Source of the DNA: AP-15 sp963700195
GTDB taxonomy: Bacteria > Pseudomonadota > Alphaproteobacteria > ATCC43930 > CGMCC-115725
Length of the DNA stretch: 64,000 nucleotides
Direction: 5' to 3'
NCBI GenBank assembly: GCA_963700195.1
Contig: CAVOWQ010000035.1
Location: 1 to 64,000, forward strand
The position numbers were made by a program, and so were the translations under genes. Of this stretch, positions 53,902 through 62,627 are shown one piece after another. Each line of letters starts with the position of its first letter. Position 1 is the stretch's first letter. The notes under the pieces were generated by a model. The model was not told the origin of the DNA. It was given only the letters and a program-made list of their open reading frames with translations, and did not search any database.

Positions 53902-55038
53902 CTAGATGAGCAGCTGGCGCCGTGCAGCGTCCGCTGCGTGTGCGAGTTGGTTCAGTACCTGGAGGAACCTCGGTGACTGCCCGAAAAACAGCCCATCGTT
54001 GGTGAACGATTGGATGGTCGCCACGGCGCCGGCAAATCTGTCATCACTCGGCCGGATCACCGCGCAGAGCGGTAAATTCGGGCTGATGAATTCGCAAGGG
54101 ACCGGGAAGATCAGGCTGGGCTGAACCAGGCTGGGCGGCTGCAGCGGCGGGTTATTGAAAAAATCAGGAAATGTCAGCGTCCCGTCCGTCAGTGGTGCTA
54201 CCGGCTGCTGCACGCCATTGCCCGAAAAGTCGACCCATTCGAGAAAGTGGGCGACCTCGTCTCCGCCAATTCCCAGCGTGATTTTCAGCACCTCGAGACT
54301 GCTGACTTTCAGGCTCATCGCCTGATAGAGGCTGGAGCCGCCCTGTTCGATATATCCGAAGTGGAACGCTGCCGTGTTGGCAACGGCCTGAAGGTGGGCG
54401 GCACTACCGTTCAAATCTGCATTGCTGACGGGGATGGCACTGCGGTTGGTGATGGTGACCGCCTGCGGAAATGTGGCGCCAAAGTCAGGGTTTGTCGTGC
54501 TGCGGTAACGAACGTACCAGCTGGTGTCGACGTTGAGATGCATCAGGTTGGTGAGGCGGCCGATGGTCTGAGCTCCCGTCGCCGTGCTTCCTTGGAGGGT
54601 GCGGAACTCATCGAAGTTGACCGCTTCCTCGCGCTTAGAAACCAAATACGCATTGAGAAAGGTGGCGTGGCTCACTTCATCCAGCGTGTTGCTGGTGATG
54701 TATTGCGGGCCGTCGGAATCGAGGTTCGACAAGGCCGTCTGGTACGGGTTCAGTTCAGCTCCCTGTTGCGGGTCTAGCTCTATAGGCGGATTATTGCCGA
54801 TGCCTCCCAATTCCGCATATTGCGTCCAAAGGTCCGATTCGATCAGCTCCGCTGCAGCCAGGAACTTGAGGATCGCGACGTCGCCGTCCGTAAGCCGCTC
54901 TGAAGACGCGAACGGCGAAGTTTGTGCGAGCAGCTTGGGTGCACCGAGGACCGTAGCGCCAGCGATAGCGCCTCCCGTTGCAAGACTGGCTTGCAGAAAA
55001 GAGCGCCGGTTCTTGGCATTTGGATTGCCGTTCCTCAT
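53902..55038 (-). CDS. Tat-exported ferritin-like domain protein (desiccation-related type)
   Basis: About 378 residues from the ATG at 55038. A Tat signal (NRRSFLQASLATGGAIAGAT, cut near LLAQ) is followed by a ferritin-like helical domain with GDVAILKFLAAAELIESDLW, TLDEVSHATFLNAYL and GIGGDEVAHFLEWVDFSGNG. These supply Glu and ExxH-type ligands. Similar proteins are annotated as ferritin_2 or desiccation-related. It should be periplasmic. It is unrelated in sequence to the trio at 30.7-34.2 kb. Confidence 0.85.
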   Translation of the reverse strand: MRNGNPNAKNRRSFLQASLATGGAIAGATVLGAPKLLAQTSPFASSERLTDGDVAILKFLAAAELIESDLWTQYAELGGIGNNPPIELDPQQGAELNPYQTALSNLDSDGPQYITSNTLDEVSHATFLNAYLVSKREEAVNFDEFRTLQGSTATGAQTIGRLTNLMHLNVDTSWYVRYRSTTNPDFGATFPQAVTITNRSAIPVSNADLNGSAAHLQAVANTAAFHFGYIEQGGSSLYQAMSLKVSSLEVLKITLGIGGDEVAHFLEWVDFSGNGVQQPVAPLTDGTLTFPDFFNNPPLQPPSLVQPSLIFPVPCEFISPNLPLCAVIRPSDDRFAGAVATIQSFTNDGLFFGQSPRFLQVLNQLAHAADAARRQLLI

Positions 55039-55433
55039 AATACTGCGGTCTCCTTGATTACAAATGCGTTGCAACCGGTTCGAGAGGAACCGTCTGTCAG
55101 GGCAGTGAAGGAAGCCCACTGCCGGGACGCGCTGTGGAGACTCGAAACGAGGGTGGGTTATTCTGGCTCAATCGCCGCCAACCGCGGTTTACCGATCACG
55201 ACTCTGTTACTAAAGGGTGAGGTCGTTGCATGCAGTGCCACAGCAGGCGGAACCGTCTCTGAAGTGAGAGCATCGGCTCTGAGCCTGCTCTGGATCGCTG
55301 CTCCTGGCACTATAGCCGCTTGATTGTGGCGGGCGGGGCCGTTCCGGGAGTCACGGAATTCGGCGCAGCCCCACCCTCGGCGGATGCGCCGCTATCAGCC
55401 CGCTCTTCCGCTCAGCGGAGTTGTCTCACTGCA
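55039..55433. other. Intergenic between two minus-strand genes
   Basis: About 395 bases, including the leader of the ferritin-like gene. No gene, RNA or notable repeat is visible. Confidence 0.4.
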
Positions 55434-57110
55434 TCAAGGGTCGAGCTCACGATCGATCTCGTCCGGCATGCCGGCGAGACGCAGACCTTCGAGGATGCGC
55501 TCGCTCTCCCGGCGGTAAATCGGGCTGACCGACGCCAGCGGCACCGAGGAGCGCTGTCGTGCAAACCGTTGAACCGTCATCGCCGGCTCGATCGCGGCGT
55601 ATTCCGCCAGGTGCCTTCGCGCGGCCTCGCCATCGCCGGCCAGCACCGCCGCTGCCGCAAGCAACGCCTTGCCGCGGATATAACCGGGGTTGCTGTCCAT
55701 TGCCTGAGACAACGCAACCAGCGCCGCCGCGTCGTCGCCGAGCTGCACCAGCGCCCGCCCCAGACCCTGGAGCCACGTCCAACGCTCCGGGTCCCGTGGC
55801 GCTATGGCATCGGCTCGACGGAACCACTCTACGGCTTGCCTGGTTCTGCCGAGGTAGAGCTCGTTGAGCCCCATCTCCCTATAGGCGGTCGGCTCCGCGG
55901 GATTGCGGACCATAAGAGCTTCGGTAGCAATAATGGCTTCGGAGAAGCGGCCGCGCGCCCGCAGCAACAGTGCGCGCGCCTTGAGCACGTCAAAGTGGTC
56001 GGGGGCCCGAGATGCCGCACGCGATATCATTTCCTCGGCTTCGTCGAGCAGGGTATCTCGGCCGTCGAGCCGGTAGAGGTTTATCACCTGGTAGACCCGA
56101 GTGAGGCCGATCCCCACCATCGCAGTGGCGCTATCGGGGTCGAGCTGCAGCGCCCGCCGAAAGAGATCAACCGCTTCTGCCGCGGTCTCACTCCGCTTGT
56201 TGTCACTGATCAGCGCGCGCGCACGCATGATCAGGTCGACAGCATACCCTCCTTCGGGCTGCGGGTGCCCGCGTTCGGCCTCGGTGCGAACCAGCTGGAT
56301 CCCGACGCTGCGCGACAAGCGCGCGACGATCTCGTCCTGGACCTGCAGAATTTCTCTGCGCTCCTTGTCAAAGCGCTCAGCCCACAAGTGCTCGTCCGTC
56401 TCCGCGTCAATCAGCTGAACATTGACGCGAAGGCGCTCGTGGTCGACGAGAACGCTGCCCTCCAGCACGTAGCGGACGCCAAGTTCGCTGCCCACTTGCC
56501 GGATCGGAATGAGACGGCCCTTGTACGTGAAGGAGGTGGACCGCGAGATGACGCGGCTACCCGGCAGTCGGCTAGACAAATCCGTGATCAGGACGTCGAC
56601 GATCCCATCGACGAGATAATCAAGACCCGCCTCTCGGGATAGATTCAGAAACGGCAGTACTACGATCGAGAGGCATGGCCGCGCCGTTCGGAGGGCCTCC
56701 TCGGCGACGGTAGTGGGGACCGCGGGCTGCCGAGGGGTAATTTCTGCCTCCCGAGCCGCTTGCTCCTGCTGCCACAACCACTCGGTAAGGCGCTCGACAC
56801 CCGCGGCGAGGGCTCGTCGATATGTACTGAATGAGAGGCCCAACTGGTTGGCAGCGGCTTCCTGCTTCGGAGCCGGGTTGAAATAGGTCAGATCGAGGAC
56901 GCGATAGAGCCTTTGGTCGCGCTCATCAGCGAACAGGGTCTTGGCCGTCTCGGCTATCAGCGCTCGTAGGGCTGCCGGCGGGGCTGCGCTGGAACCCCAT
57001 CCGGTCAACAGTCGCGCTTGCAACAGCGCATTCCCGGCGAGCAGATCAGCCCGGAGGTAATGGCGGAGCGCGTCCTTGAGGGTGGCTCCAAAGTCGGCGC
57101 GGGTCAGCAA
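55434..57110 (-). CDS. TolB-like / tetratricopeptide regulator
   Basis: This is a 558-residue protein in three parts. Residues about 1-125 form an N-terminal domain containing a helix-turn-helix-like segment (EAAANQLGLSFSTYRRALAA). Residues about 145-270 are the TolB-like region that follows cyclase domains in related proteins (LSIVVLPFLNLSREAGLDYL, GVRYVLEGSVLVDHERLRVN). Residues about 290-530 carry TPR repeats (AVDLFRRALQLDPDSATAMV, RWTWLQGLGRALVQLGDDAA). There is no cyclase domain. Proteins of this build are common in rhizobia-like genomes, probably signalling or regulatory, with unknown ligands. No membrane helix is evident, so it is likely cytoplasmic. Confidence 0.75.
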   Translation of the reverse strand: MLTRADFGATLKDALRHYLRADLLAGNALLQARLLTGWGSSAAPPAALRALIAETAKTLFADERDQRLYRVLDLTYFNPAPKQEAAANQLGLSFSTYRRALAAGVERLTEWLWQQEQAAREAEITPRQPAVPTTVAEEALRTARPCLSIVVLPFLNLSREAGLDYLVDGIVDVLITDLSSRLPGSRVISRSTSFTYKGRLIPIRQVGSELGVRYVLEGSVLVDHERLRVNVQLIDAETDEHLWAERFDKERREILQVQDEIVARLSRSVGIQLVRTEAERGHPQPEGGYAVDLIMRARALISDNKRSETAAEAVDLFRRALQLDPDSATAMVGIGLTRVYQVINLYRLDGRDTLLDEAEEMISRAASRAPDHFDVLKARALLLRARGRFSEAIIATEALMVRNPAEPTAYREMGLNELYLGRTRQAVEWFRRADAIAPRDPERWTWLQGLGRALVQLGDDAAALVALSQAMDSNPGYIRGKALLAAAAVLAGDGEAARRHLAEYAAIEPAMTVQRFARQRSSVPLASVSPIYRRESERILEGLRLAGMPDEIDRELDP

Positions 57111-57517
57111 GGTTTGGTGTCCATGCCTGGGGGCCTCGCAGCGCGGCGGGCGCTCTACGTCCTACAGCGCGCCCTATCGACAGGGCTCGGCTCAAAACCG
57201 GCGCCAACGCCGCCGATCCGAGCAGGCGCTGAGCGGGAGGTGAGCAGAATTTGGCTAGAATTTGTCTAGAATTTGGCTATGGAAGCTTCACGGTTGAAGA
57301 CCCCATCTCTGCAGGCGCGATCGGCAGGAGGGGGTCACCCGATGGTCCAGCATATATGCCTGTGCGTGGCGCGGCCCGCGCTGCTCCGGCCAAACCGCGC
57401 CGATACGCGCAGCGTTGAGAAGCGATCTGATCAGCATGTTTGGCGGCGAGCCCGGGCTGAAGTAGCCCTCGACATTAAAGGCGCCCAACGACGACCCGCG
57501 GTTCGCGGCATGTTCTC
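57111..57517. other. Intergenic upstream of the sigma-factor chimera
   Basis: About 400 bases. Weak frames occur on both strands without family resemblance. The tandem phrase AGAATTTGGCTAGAATTTG at 57246-57264, with a further AGAATTTGGCTA at 57269-57280, is a short direct repeat of unknown meaning close to the TolB/TPR gene leader. Confidence 0.4.
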
Positions 57518-58318
57518 ATGATCGAAGACGACGTGGAAACCGCGGAACTGTTGGCCAATTGCGTGGGAAATGCAGACTACGTCGTGGACATTGCAGCCGA
57601 TGATGAAGCCGGGCTGAGTACCTTGCGCGCGATCGATCGGGCGCAATTAATGAGCACACAGGCTGACGGGCTGATTGTTCGGGGCGGTATCGGGTCAGTG
57701 GACGAGACGCCCGAGGAGGCGATTTTCGTGCCTGACCATCCGGAATCGGGGGTGTGTCGGTTCAAGTGTCGGGGCGACGTCCCCGCTCCATCGCGTGACG
57801 ATTCGTTCGCGGCGCTCGTGCTGCCCCATCTCGACGCCGCCTACAATCTGGCGCGCTGGCTGGTGCGCGATCCGCCGGCCGCGGAGGATGTGGTGCAGGA
57901 GGCCGTGCTGCGCGCGCTGACCTATTTTGCCGGGTTCAAAAGCGTCAACCCGCGTGCCTGGCTGCTGCAGATCGTGCGCAATACCGCCTACATCTCGCGC
58001 CGCGTCGATCGCGGCGTGCAATTCGTGTCGATCGGCGATGAGGCGAAACCCGGCGCCGTTGCGGCCGACGATCTCGTGGCCGAAGCCGACGACCCGGAAA
58101 CCGCCTTGCTAAGGAGGCGCGATCGCTGCCGAATCCGGCAATTGATCGCCGACCTGCCGGTCGAATTGCGCGAGCCGCTGGTGCTGCGCGAATTGGAGGA
58201 GATGTCCTATAAGGAGATCGCCGCCGTCACCGGCGCACCGATCGGCACCGTGATGTCGCGGCTGTTCCGGGCACGCCGGCTGCTGCTGGCGCATGCAGCT
58301 CGCGCAGACGAGCAATGA
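57518..58318 (+). CDS. ECF sigma factor preceded in frame by a receiver-domain remnant
   Basis: The sigma factor part begins near 57752-57800 and is complete. Region 2 is LVLPHLDAAYNLARWLVRDP, PAAEDVVQEAVLRALTYFAG and NPRAWLLQIVRNTAYISRR. Region 4 is LIADLPVELREPLVLRELEE, MSYKEIAAVTGAPIGTVMSR and LFRARRLL. In the same frame, residues 1-45 (MIEDDVETAELLANCVGNAD) are the start of an OmpR-type receiver that ends before its phospho-acceptor Asp. Translation may really begin at an internal GTG near 57752. The stop overlaps the start of a truncated anti-sigma gene. Confidence 0.85.
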   Translation: MIEDDVETAELLANCVGNADYVVDIAADDEAGLSTLRAIDRAQLMSTQADGLIVRGGIGSVDETPEEAIFVPDHPESGVCRFKCRGDVPAPSRDDSFAALVLPHLDAAYNLARWLVRDPPAAEDVVQEAVLRALTYFAGFKSVNPRAWLLQIVRNTAYISRRVDRGVQFVSIGDEAKPGAVAADDLVAEADDPETALLRRRDRCRIRQLIADLPVELREPLVLRELEEMSYKEIAAVTGAPIGTVMSRLFRARRLLLAHAARADEQ

Positions 58319-58425
58319 TCCCCGGCCCGGCTGAATGCGACAAGGTCCTGCTCGTGCGCGCCGAACTCGACGGCGATCTCGATGCGGAAGCGGCGGCAAC
58401 CGAGCTGATGCTCGCCGCGCGCTGA
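58315..58425 (+). pseudogene. Truncated anti-sigma factor
   Basis: The ATG overlaps the sigma stop (ATGA). The 36 codons CDKVLLVRAELDGDLDAEAA and flanking residues match the start of anti-sigma factors of this ECF pair type, which normally run beyond 200 residues with a membrane helix. The frame stops at 58423. Remnant LGESLDHRLPDLPPE may belong to the old gene before sequence changes to an LLM tail. Loss of the anti-sigma could leave the sigma factor unrestrained. Confidence 0.65.
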
Positions 58426-58466
58426 TTGGGTGAGAGCCTGGATCACCGCCTGCCGGATCTTCCGCC

Positions 58467-58685
58467 GGAATGCGAGGATGCGGCGAAGGCCGGCGGCTTC
58501 CTCGCCGGCCGGCCAGAGGACATCATCGAGGCGCTGAAGGCGGTCGAGAAGCCGGCCTCGACCGCATTATTTGCGCGACGCCGCTCGGCACCCCGCTCGA
58601 CATCCAGCTCGAAGACCTCGACCGCTTCGCGAAAGAAGTGATCCCCGCTTTCCGCGACACCCGAACCGCCGCCGCTGCGCAGTGA
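58467..58685 (+). pseudogene. LLM oxidoreductase C-terminal fragment (copy 3)
   Basis: The segment reads KAGGFLAGRPEDIIEALKAV, then after a small deletion and shift LDRIICATPLGTPLDIQLED and FAKEVIPAFRDTRTAAAAQ with a stop at 58683. It is the same tail as at 51240-51449 and 52320-52471. The homology continues about 50 bases past the stop. It is joined directly to the truncated anti-sigma gene. Confidence 0.8.
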
Positions 58686-58942
58686 CTCCAGGATTAGTTA
58701 GCCGCCACGCGCGCCCGTTCGGGGGCACGTCAGCGTCGCCGGCGGGTAGTATCGCCAACAACATGGCCCAGCGAGCATCGTGCGCGGGGCCGAATGACGG
58801 TTTCGCGCGCTGGAAGCAGCTGGTTCGTGGTACTCAATCGAGCTGGCGGGTTGGATCAGATACGGACACTCGACCGGCGCACACAATCAACAATTCTGCG
58901 AAGGACGTTAGCGACAAGCCAGGCACCAAACCATACAGTGCA

Positions 58943-60463
58943 TTATCGCGGTGTCGCGATGGCGAAATCCGTGCTTGACGTCAGCTCGCCCGTCGCAAAG
59001 GCAAGTGCCGCAGCGTTGATCAGGGACTGCGCGTGTGCCCGAGCCACTGCGGCGCGCGCCGTGGCGAGCCCCGTCTGCGCGGAGGTTGCGTCAGTCAACG
59101 TACCGACGCCGTGCCCATAGGAGTTGCTCGCGCTGTGGAAGGCGGCCTCGGATGCGGTCTGCAGTGCGATCGCGGCATCGTATTGCTGTAGCCCGGTATC
59201 GACCTGGTCGTAGGCGAGCGCGACCTCGCGCAAAGCCTGGTCGGTGCGTTCCTTCAGTGCGGCCGCCGATTCTTCGCGCTTCGATTGGGCGAGGCTCAAC
59301 TTGTTCTGTAGCAATCCGCCTTCGTAGAGTGGCCATTCGAACTTCAGCAAAGCGGCGCCCTGCGGCTTGGTGACTGTGGAATAGGGCGAATTATCCACGT
59401 TGAGCCGGGAGATATTGCCCTGCACGTTCGCGCTCAGCGAAATTTTCGGGGCCAGAGCGGAGCGTGCGGCTGCGATTTCCGCATCTGACGCGCGCAGCTT
59501 CGCCACGTTGGCGAGCAGATCGGGCCGCTGACGCAGCGCGCGGCTCAGCACGTCGTCGACTGCACGCGCGGTGCGGGGCGGCAGCGGGCGCTCGGCCGCG
59601 TTTGCCACGCGCAGTTTTGTGGTCGGCGGCAAGTCCATCGCCGCGAGCAGCGTGTACATCGCGTCGTGCTGCGCCGTGTCGGCCTGTGCAAGATCGTACT
59701 GCGCCTGCGCCGTCCCGCGGCGGGCGAGCTGCACGTCGACGATGGTGTCGAGGCCGCGGCCGAACAGCGCCTCGGCGGATTGCTGCACCACTTTCGCATC
59801 CGCTAGGGCCTGCCGCGCCGCGCGCAATGCGGCATCGGCGCCGTCCAACGTGAAATATGCACGGGCCACGTTGTAGATCAGTTGCTGATGCGCCGCCGTG
59901 AACGCGACGTTTCCGGCGATCGAAAGCTGGCCTGCCGCCTCGACCGCGGCTGAGCGGCCGCCGAAATCGAGCAGCAGATAGTTTACGGCGAGCTGCGGGA
60001 TTACTTCCTGAGCGTTGAAAATGATGAAGCCTTGCGGGACGAGGCTGCTAGGGAACGGCGTCACGAAGTGCTCCAAGCCGGCGACCGCGCTCGCCGTCAG
60101 CGCCGGGAGATAGGCGGCGCGCGCGATGCCGACATTGATCGCCGCCTGCCGCGCCTGCTCCCAGGCGACGCGCGTCGCCTGATTGCGGCGCTGCGCGATA
60201 TCGATCAGCTCGACGAGCGAATAAGTATGATTGGGGTCGATGTCGGCGGGCGACGGCAACTGGACTGCCGTGTTCTCTGGCACCGTAAACCGCCGGCCCT
60301 CGGCGGCGGGTGCAGGGGTTGTCGGCGCTTCTTTGGAGGGCTCGAATTGCCACGGCGTGTCGGGCGAAGCCGGTGCCAAATCGCGCGTGTCGTTGCAGGC
60401 GCCGAGTAGCGCGCATCCCGCGAGGGCAAGGCGCCGGAACCTAGCCGGTGGCATGCAACGCAT
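58943..60463 (-). CDS. TolC/NodT-type outer-membrane efflux lipoprotein
   Basis: This is a 506-residue outer-membrane factor with a lipobox (CALLGAC) near residue 22. Two TolC-type helical repeats are seen, the first at about 85-290 (SLVELIDIAQRRNQATRVAW, AAYLPALTASA) and the second at about 300-490 (LRQRPDLLANVAKLRASDAE, FEWPLYEGGLL). It should form the outer-membrane channel for the HlyD-FUSC system encoded upstream. Its start overlaps the end of the FUSC gene by 23 bases. Confidence 0.92.
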   Translation of the reverse strand: MRCMPPARFRRLALAGCALLGACNDTRDLAPASPDTPWQFEPSKEAPTTPAPAAEGRRFTVPENTAVQLPSPADIDPNHTYSLVELIDIAQRRNQATRVAWEQARQAAINVGIARAAYLPALTASAVAGLEHFVTPFPSSLVPQGFIIFNAQEVIPQLAVNYLLLDFGGRSAAVEAAGQLSIAGNVAFTAAHQQLIYNVARAYFTLDGADAALRAARQALADAKVVQQSAEALFGRGLDTIVDVQLARRGTAQAQYDLAQADTAQHDAMYTLLAAMDLPPTTKLRVANAAERPLPPRTARAVDDVLSRALRQRPDLLANVAKLRASDAEIAAARSALAPKISLSANVQGNISRLNVDNSPYSTVTKPQGAALLKFEWPLYEGGLLQNKLSLAQSKREESAAALKERTDQALREVALAYDQVDTGLQQYDAAIALQTASEAAFHSASNSYGHGVGTLTDATSAQTGLATARAAVARAHAQSLINAAALAFATGELTSSTDFAIATPR

Positions 60464-62627
60464 TTCCGACCGGAGCTGTCACAGGCCACGGTTGCGGACC
60501 AACCTCGTCGAGAATTCTGCGGATGTCCTGGTGCAGCAGGCGGTACCATGTCTCCAAAGCCGTGAGCTGATCACTCGAGCCGGATAGGGTCGGCGGTTCC
60601 GGAAGACCGGCGGCCATTTCGCCTGCTCCCTCGCCGCTGCGCGTCCATGACGCTGCTTGCCGAAACCATCCTGCCAGCGCCTGGTCATGCGCGCGAAGCG
60701 CGTCACGCGTCTCCACCGGGAGGTCGTGCCCGGCTCGATCGGTATGCAGATCGAGGATTGCCGACACCGGGATGAACAGCCGACCGACCTGCTCCACCAC
60801 AGTCGCGTCGATAGGCCGCCTCCCCACGGCGCGCCGCACCTCGCTCGTTTCGAACGGATCATTGACCAGGACCGCGCGCGCCTGCGCGATCGCCTGCCCG
60901 AACGCCGTGTCGACCATTGACCGAGAGGCCTGGGGAACCTCGCTATCGGTGCGGGCGCCCAAACCCACCAACACCGCCAGCTGTTCTAATGCTTTGGCGA
61001 GGCTGGTGCGCACAACATTGGCCACGCTCACCGGCCAGATCGTCGTGAAGATCACCAAGATCACGATATTGCCGAAGAGGATGCCGATGGTGCGGTCCCT
61101 CGCGGTATACATGTCGATCGTCGGGCCGTAGCCCTGCAGCACGACAAGATAGAAGGCGAGGCTGAGCTGCAGGCCGGCATAGGCGATGCGCTCGCTGCCG
61201 CTTGCGATCCAGGCGGCGAGCAAGGTCACCGGTGCCAGCAGTAGGAGCAGATCGCCAAGATCGGTCATCAGCGGCATCAGCAGCAGGATCGCGCCGAGGC
61301 CGAGCGCCGCACCGATCAGGCAGCCGGCGAAACGCAATGTCGCCTTGTGGATCGTGTCGCCGACGGTACCGAGCGCGACGAAGAAGCAGGTGATGACGCA
61401 GGTGTGGATGCCCGGCCAATCAGCAAGGTTCATTGCGAAATAGCAGATCAGCACCGCCAGCGTGACCTTGAGGGCGAAGCGGGCGTATTCCGGGTTGGTG
61501 AACGCATCCGCAGCCAGCAGCCGGCGCGGCGCCTCCGCCGCGCCATGCGGTCCGTGCTCCGCCGCCGTCCCAGCCAGCGTCTCGCGGATCGCTTGCAGTC
61601 TGCGCGAGATCGCGTCGGCCAACGGTCGGGCGGCGCCCGTCGTGGTGATGACGACCGGTTCGGCGCTCGGGGCTTCGCCGTATTGCAGCGCGCGCTTCGC
61701 CTCGCGACACGCGCTCGACGCAGGGAGAAGGGTATTGCGAGCGTCGCTCCCGACGCGCAACCAAGAGAGCAGCAGGAGGCCGAGCCGGCCGATGTCGTCG
61801 ATCAGCGACGCGGCCCAGACCGGGCGGCGCCGGCCGCGGTGCATCAGGCTGGCGAGATGGTGCAACTTGTGCAGCTGTGCTGTGCCTTCGAAGGCTTGGG
61901 CTTCGAGGCGGCGTTCCGCTCCGCTCTCGCCCGCGCAAAAGCGCGCTGCCGTTGCCAGTCGCTCGGCCAGCGCCTGGTACAGCAGGCGCGCCGGGTCGCG
62001 CCCGGTCAGCAGGTTGGCGAGGATTACCAGTATGATGGGGAGGGCAACGGCCAGGCTCAGCCAGAGGAGAAAACGCACCAGCGCTTCTTCCGGCGAGACG
62101 AAGACGATCTCCGGCAACGCGAACTGCTCCGCATTGGCCGCGGTTGCCGGCTGCAGCGCGAGGCCGAGCACCTGGTCGCCCAATGTCAGACCGTAGGCAA
62201 CGATGAAGCCGGCGACGAAGAACACCGGTCCCGGCGTCGCGGTCCGCGACAGAAACATTGCGACGAAGGTCATTGCTGCCATCAGCGGAATCCGCAGCGC
62301 CGGTTCCGACAGGCTGAGCATGAAGACCGCGATCGCCACGAAAATCGCCAGGATGACGGCGGTGCCTGCGAGCAGCGCGGTCAGGATCGTCGTGACCGCC
62401 TCGCGACCCGATACGAACAGAACAATATACCCCGAGAGGGCAATTTCCGAGATGCGAAACGTTTCCGCTATCGCGACAACGGCGAGGAGGACGACGACAA
62501 TGCGCAGACAGTCGCCGAGCCGGCCGGGGGTCGGACGCAGCTCGCGGCGCAGCAGTGCGACCAGATCGCGCGCGTCACCCTCGTCCACCTCCGGCGGCGG
62601 GCCGCGACGCGCAGCATGCGCCTTCAT
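60441..62627 (-). CDS. FUSC/AaeB-family efflux permease
   Basis: This is a 728-residue inner-membrane protein with the two-block FUSC layout: about six helices at 40-220, a cytoplasmic domain, then a second helix block at about 385-535. The second block includes HTCVITCFFVALGTVGDTIH, FAGCLIGAALGLGAILLLMP and RTIGILFGNIVILVIFTTIW. A C-terminal cytoplasmic domain follows. Relatives export aromatic carboxylic acids (AaeB) or fusaric acid. It overlaps the HlyD gene by four bases. No divergent regulator lies inside the window. Confidence 0.92.
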   Translation of the reverse strand: MKAHAARRGPPPEVDEGDARDLVALLRRELRPTPGRLGDCLRIVVVLLAVVAIAETFRISEIALSGYIVLFVSGREAVTTILTALLAGTAVILAIFVAIAVFMLSLSEPALRIPLMAAMTFVAMFLSRTATPGPVFFVAGFIVAYGLTLGDQVLGLALQPATAANAEQFALPEIVFVSPEEALVRFLLWLSLAVALPIILVILANLLTGRDPARLLYQALAERLATAARFCAGESGAERRLEAQAFEGTAQLHKLHHLASLMHRGRRRPVWAASLIDDIGRLGLLLLSWLRVGSDARNTLLPASSACREAKRALQYGEAPSAEPVVITTTGAARPLADAISRRLQAIRETLAGTAAEHGPHGAAEAPRRLLAADAFTNPEYARFALKVTLAVLICYFAMNLADWPGIHTCVITCFFVALGTVGDTIHKATLRFAGCLIGAALGLGAILLLMPLMTDLGDLLLLLAPVTLLAAWIASGSERIAYAGLQLSLAFYLVVLQGYGPTIDMYTARDRTIGILFGNIVILVIFTTIWPVSVANVVRTSLAKALEQLAVLVGLGARTDSEVPQASRSMVDTAFGQAIAQARAVLVNDPFETSEVRRAVGRRPIDATVVEQVGRLFIPVSAILDLHTDRAGHDLPVETRDALRAHDQALAGWFRQAASWTRSGEGAGEMAAGLPEPPTLSGSSDQLTALETWYRLLHQDIRRILDEVGPQPWPVTAPVGNALHATG

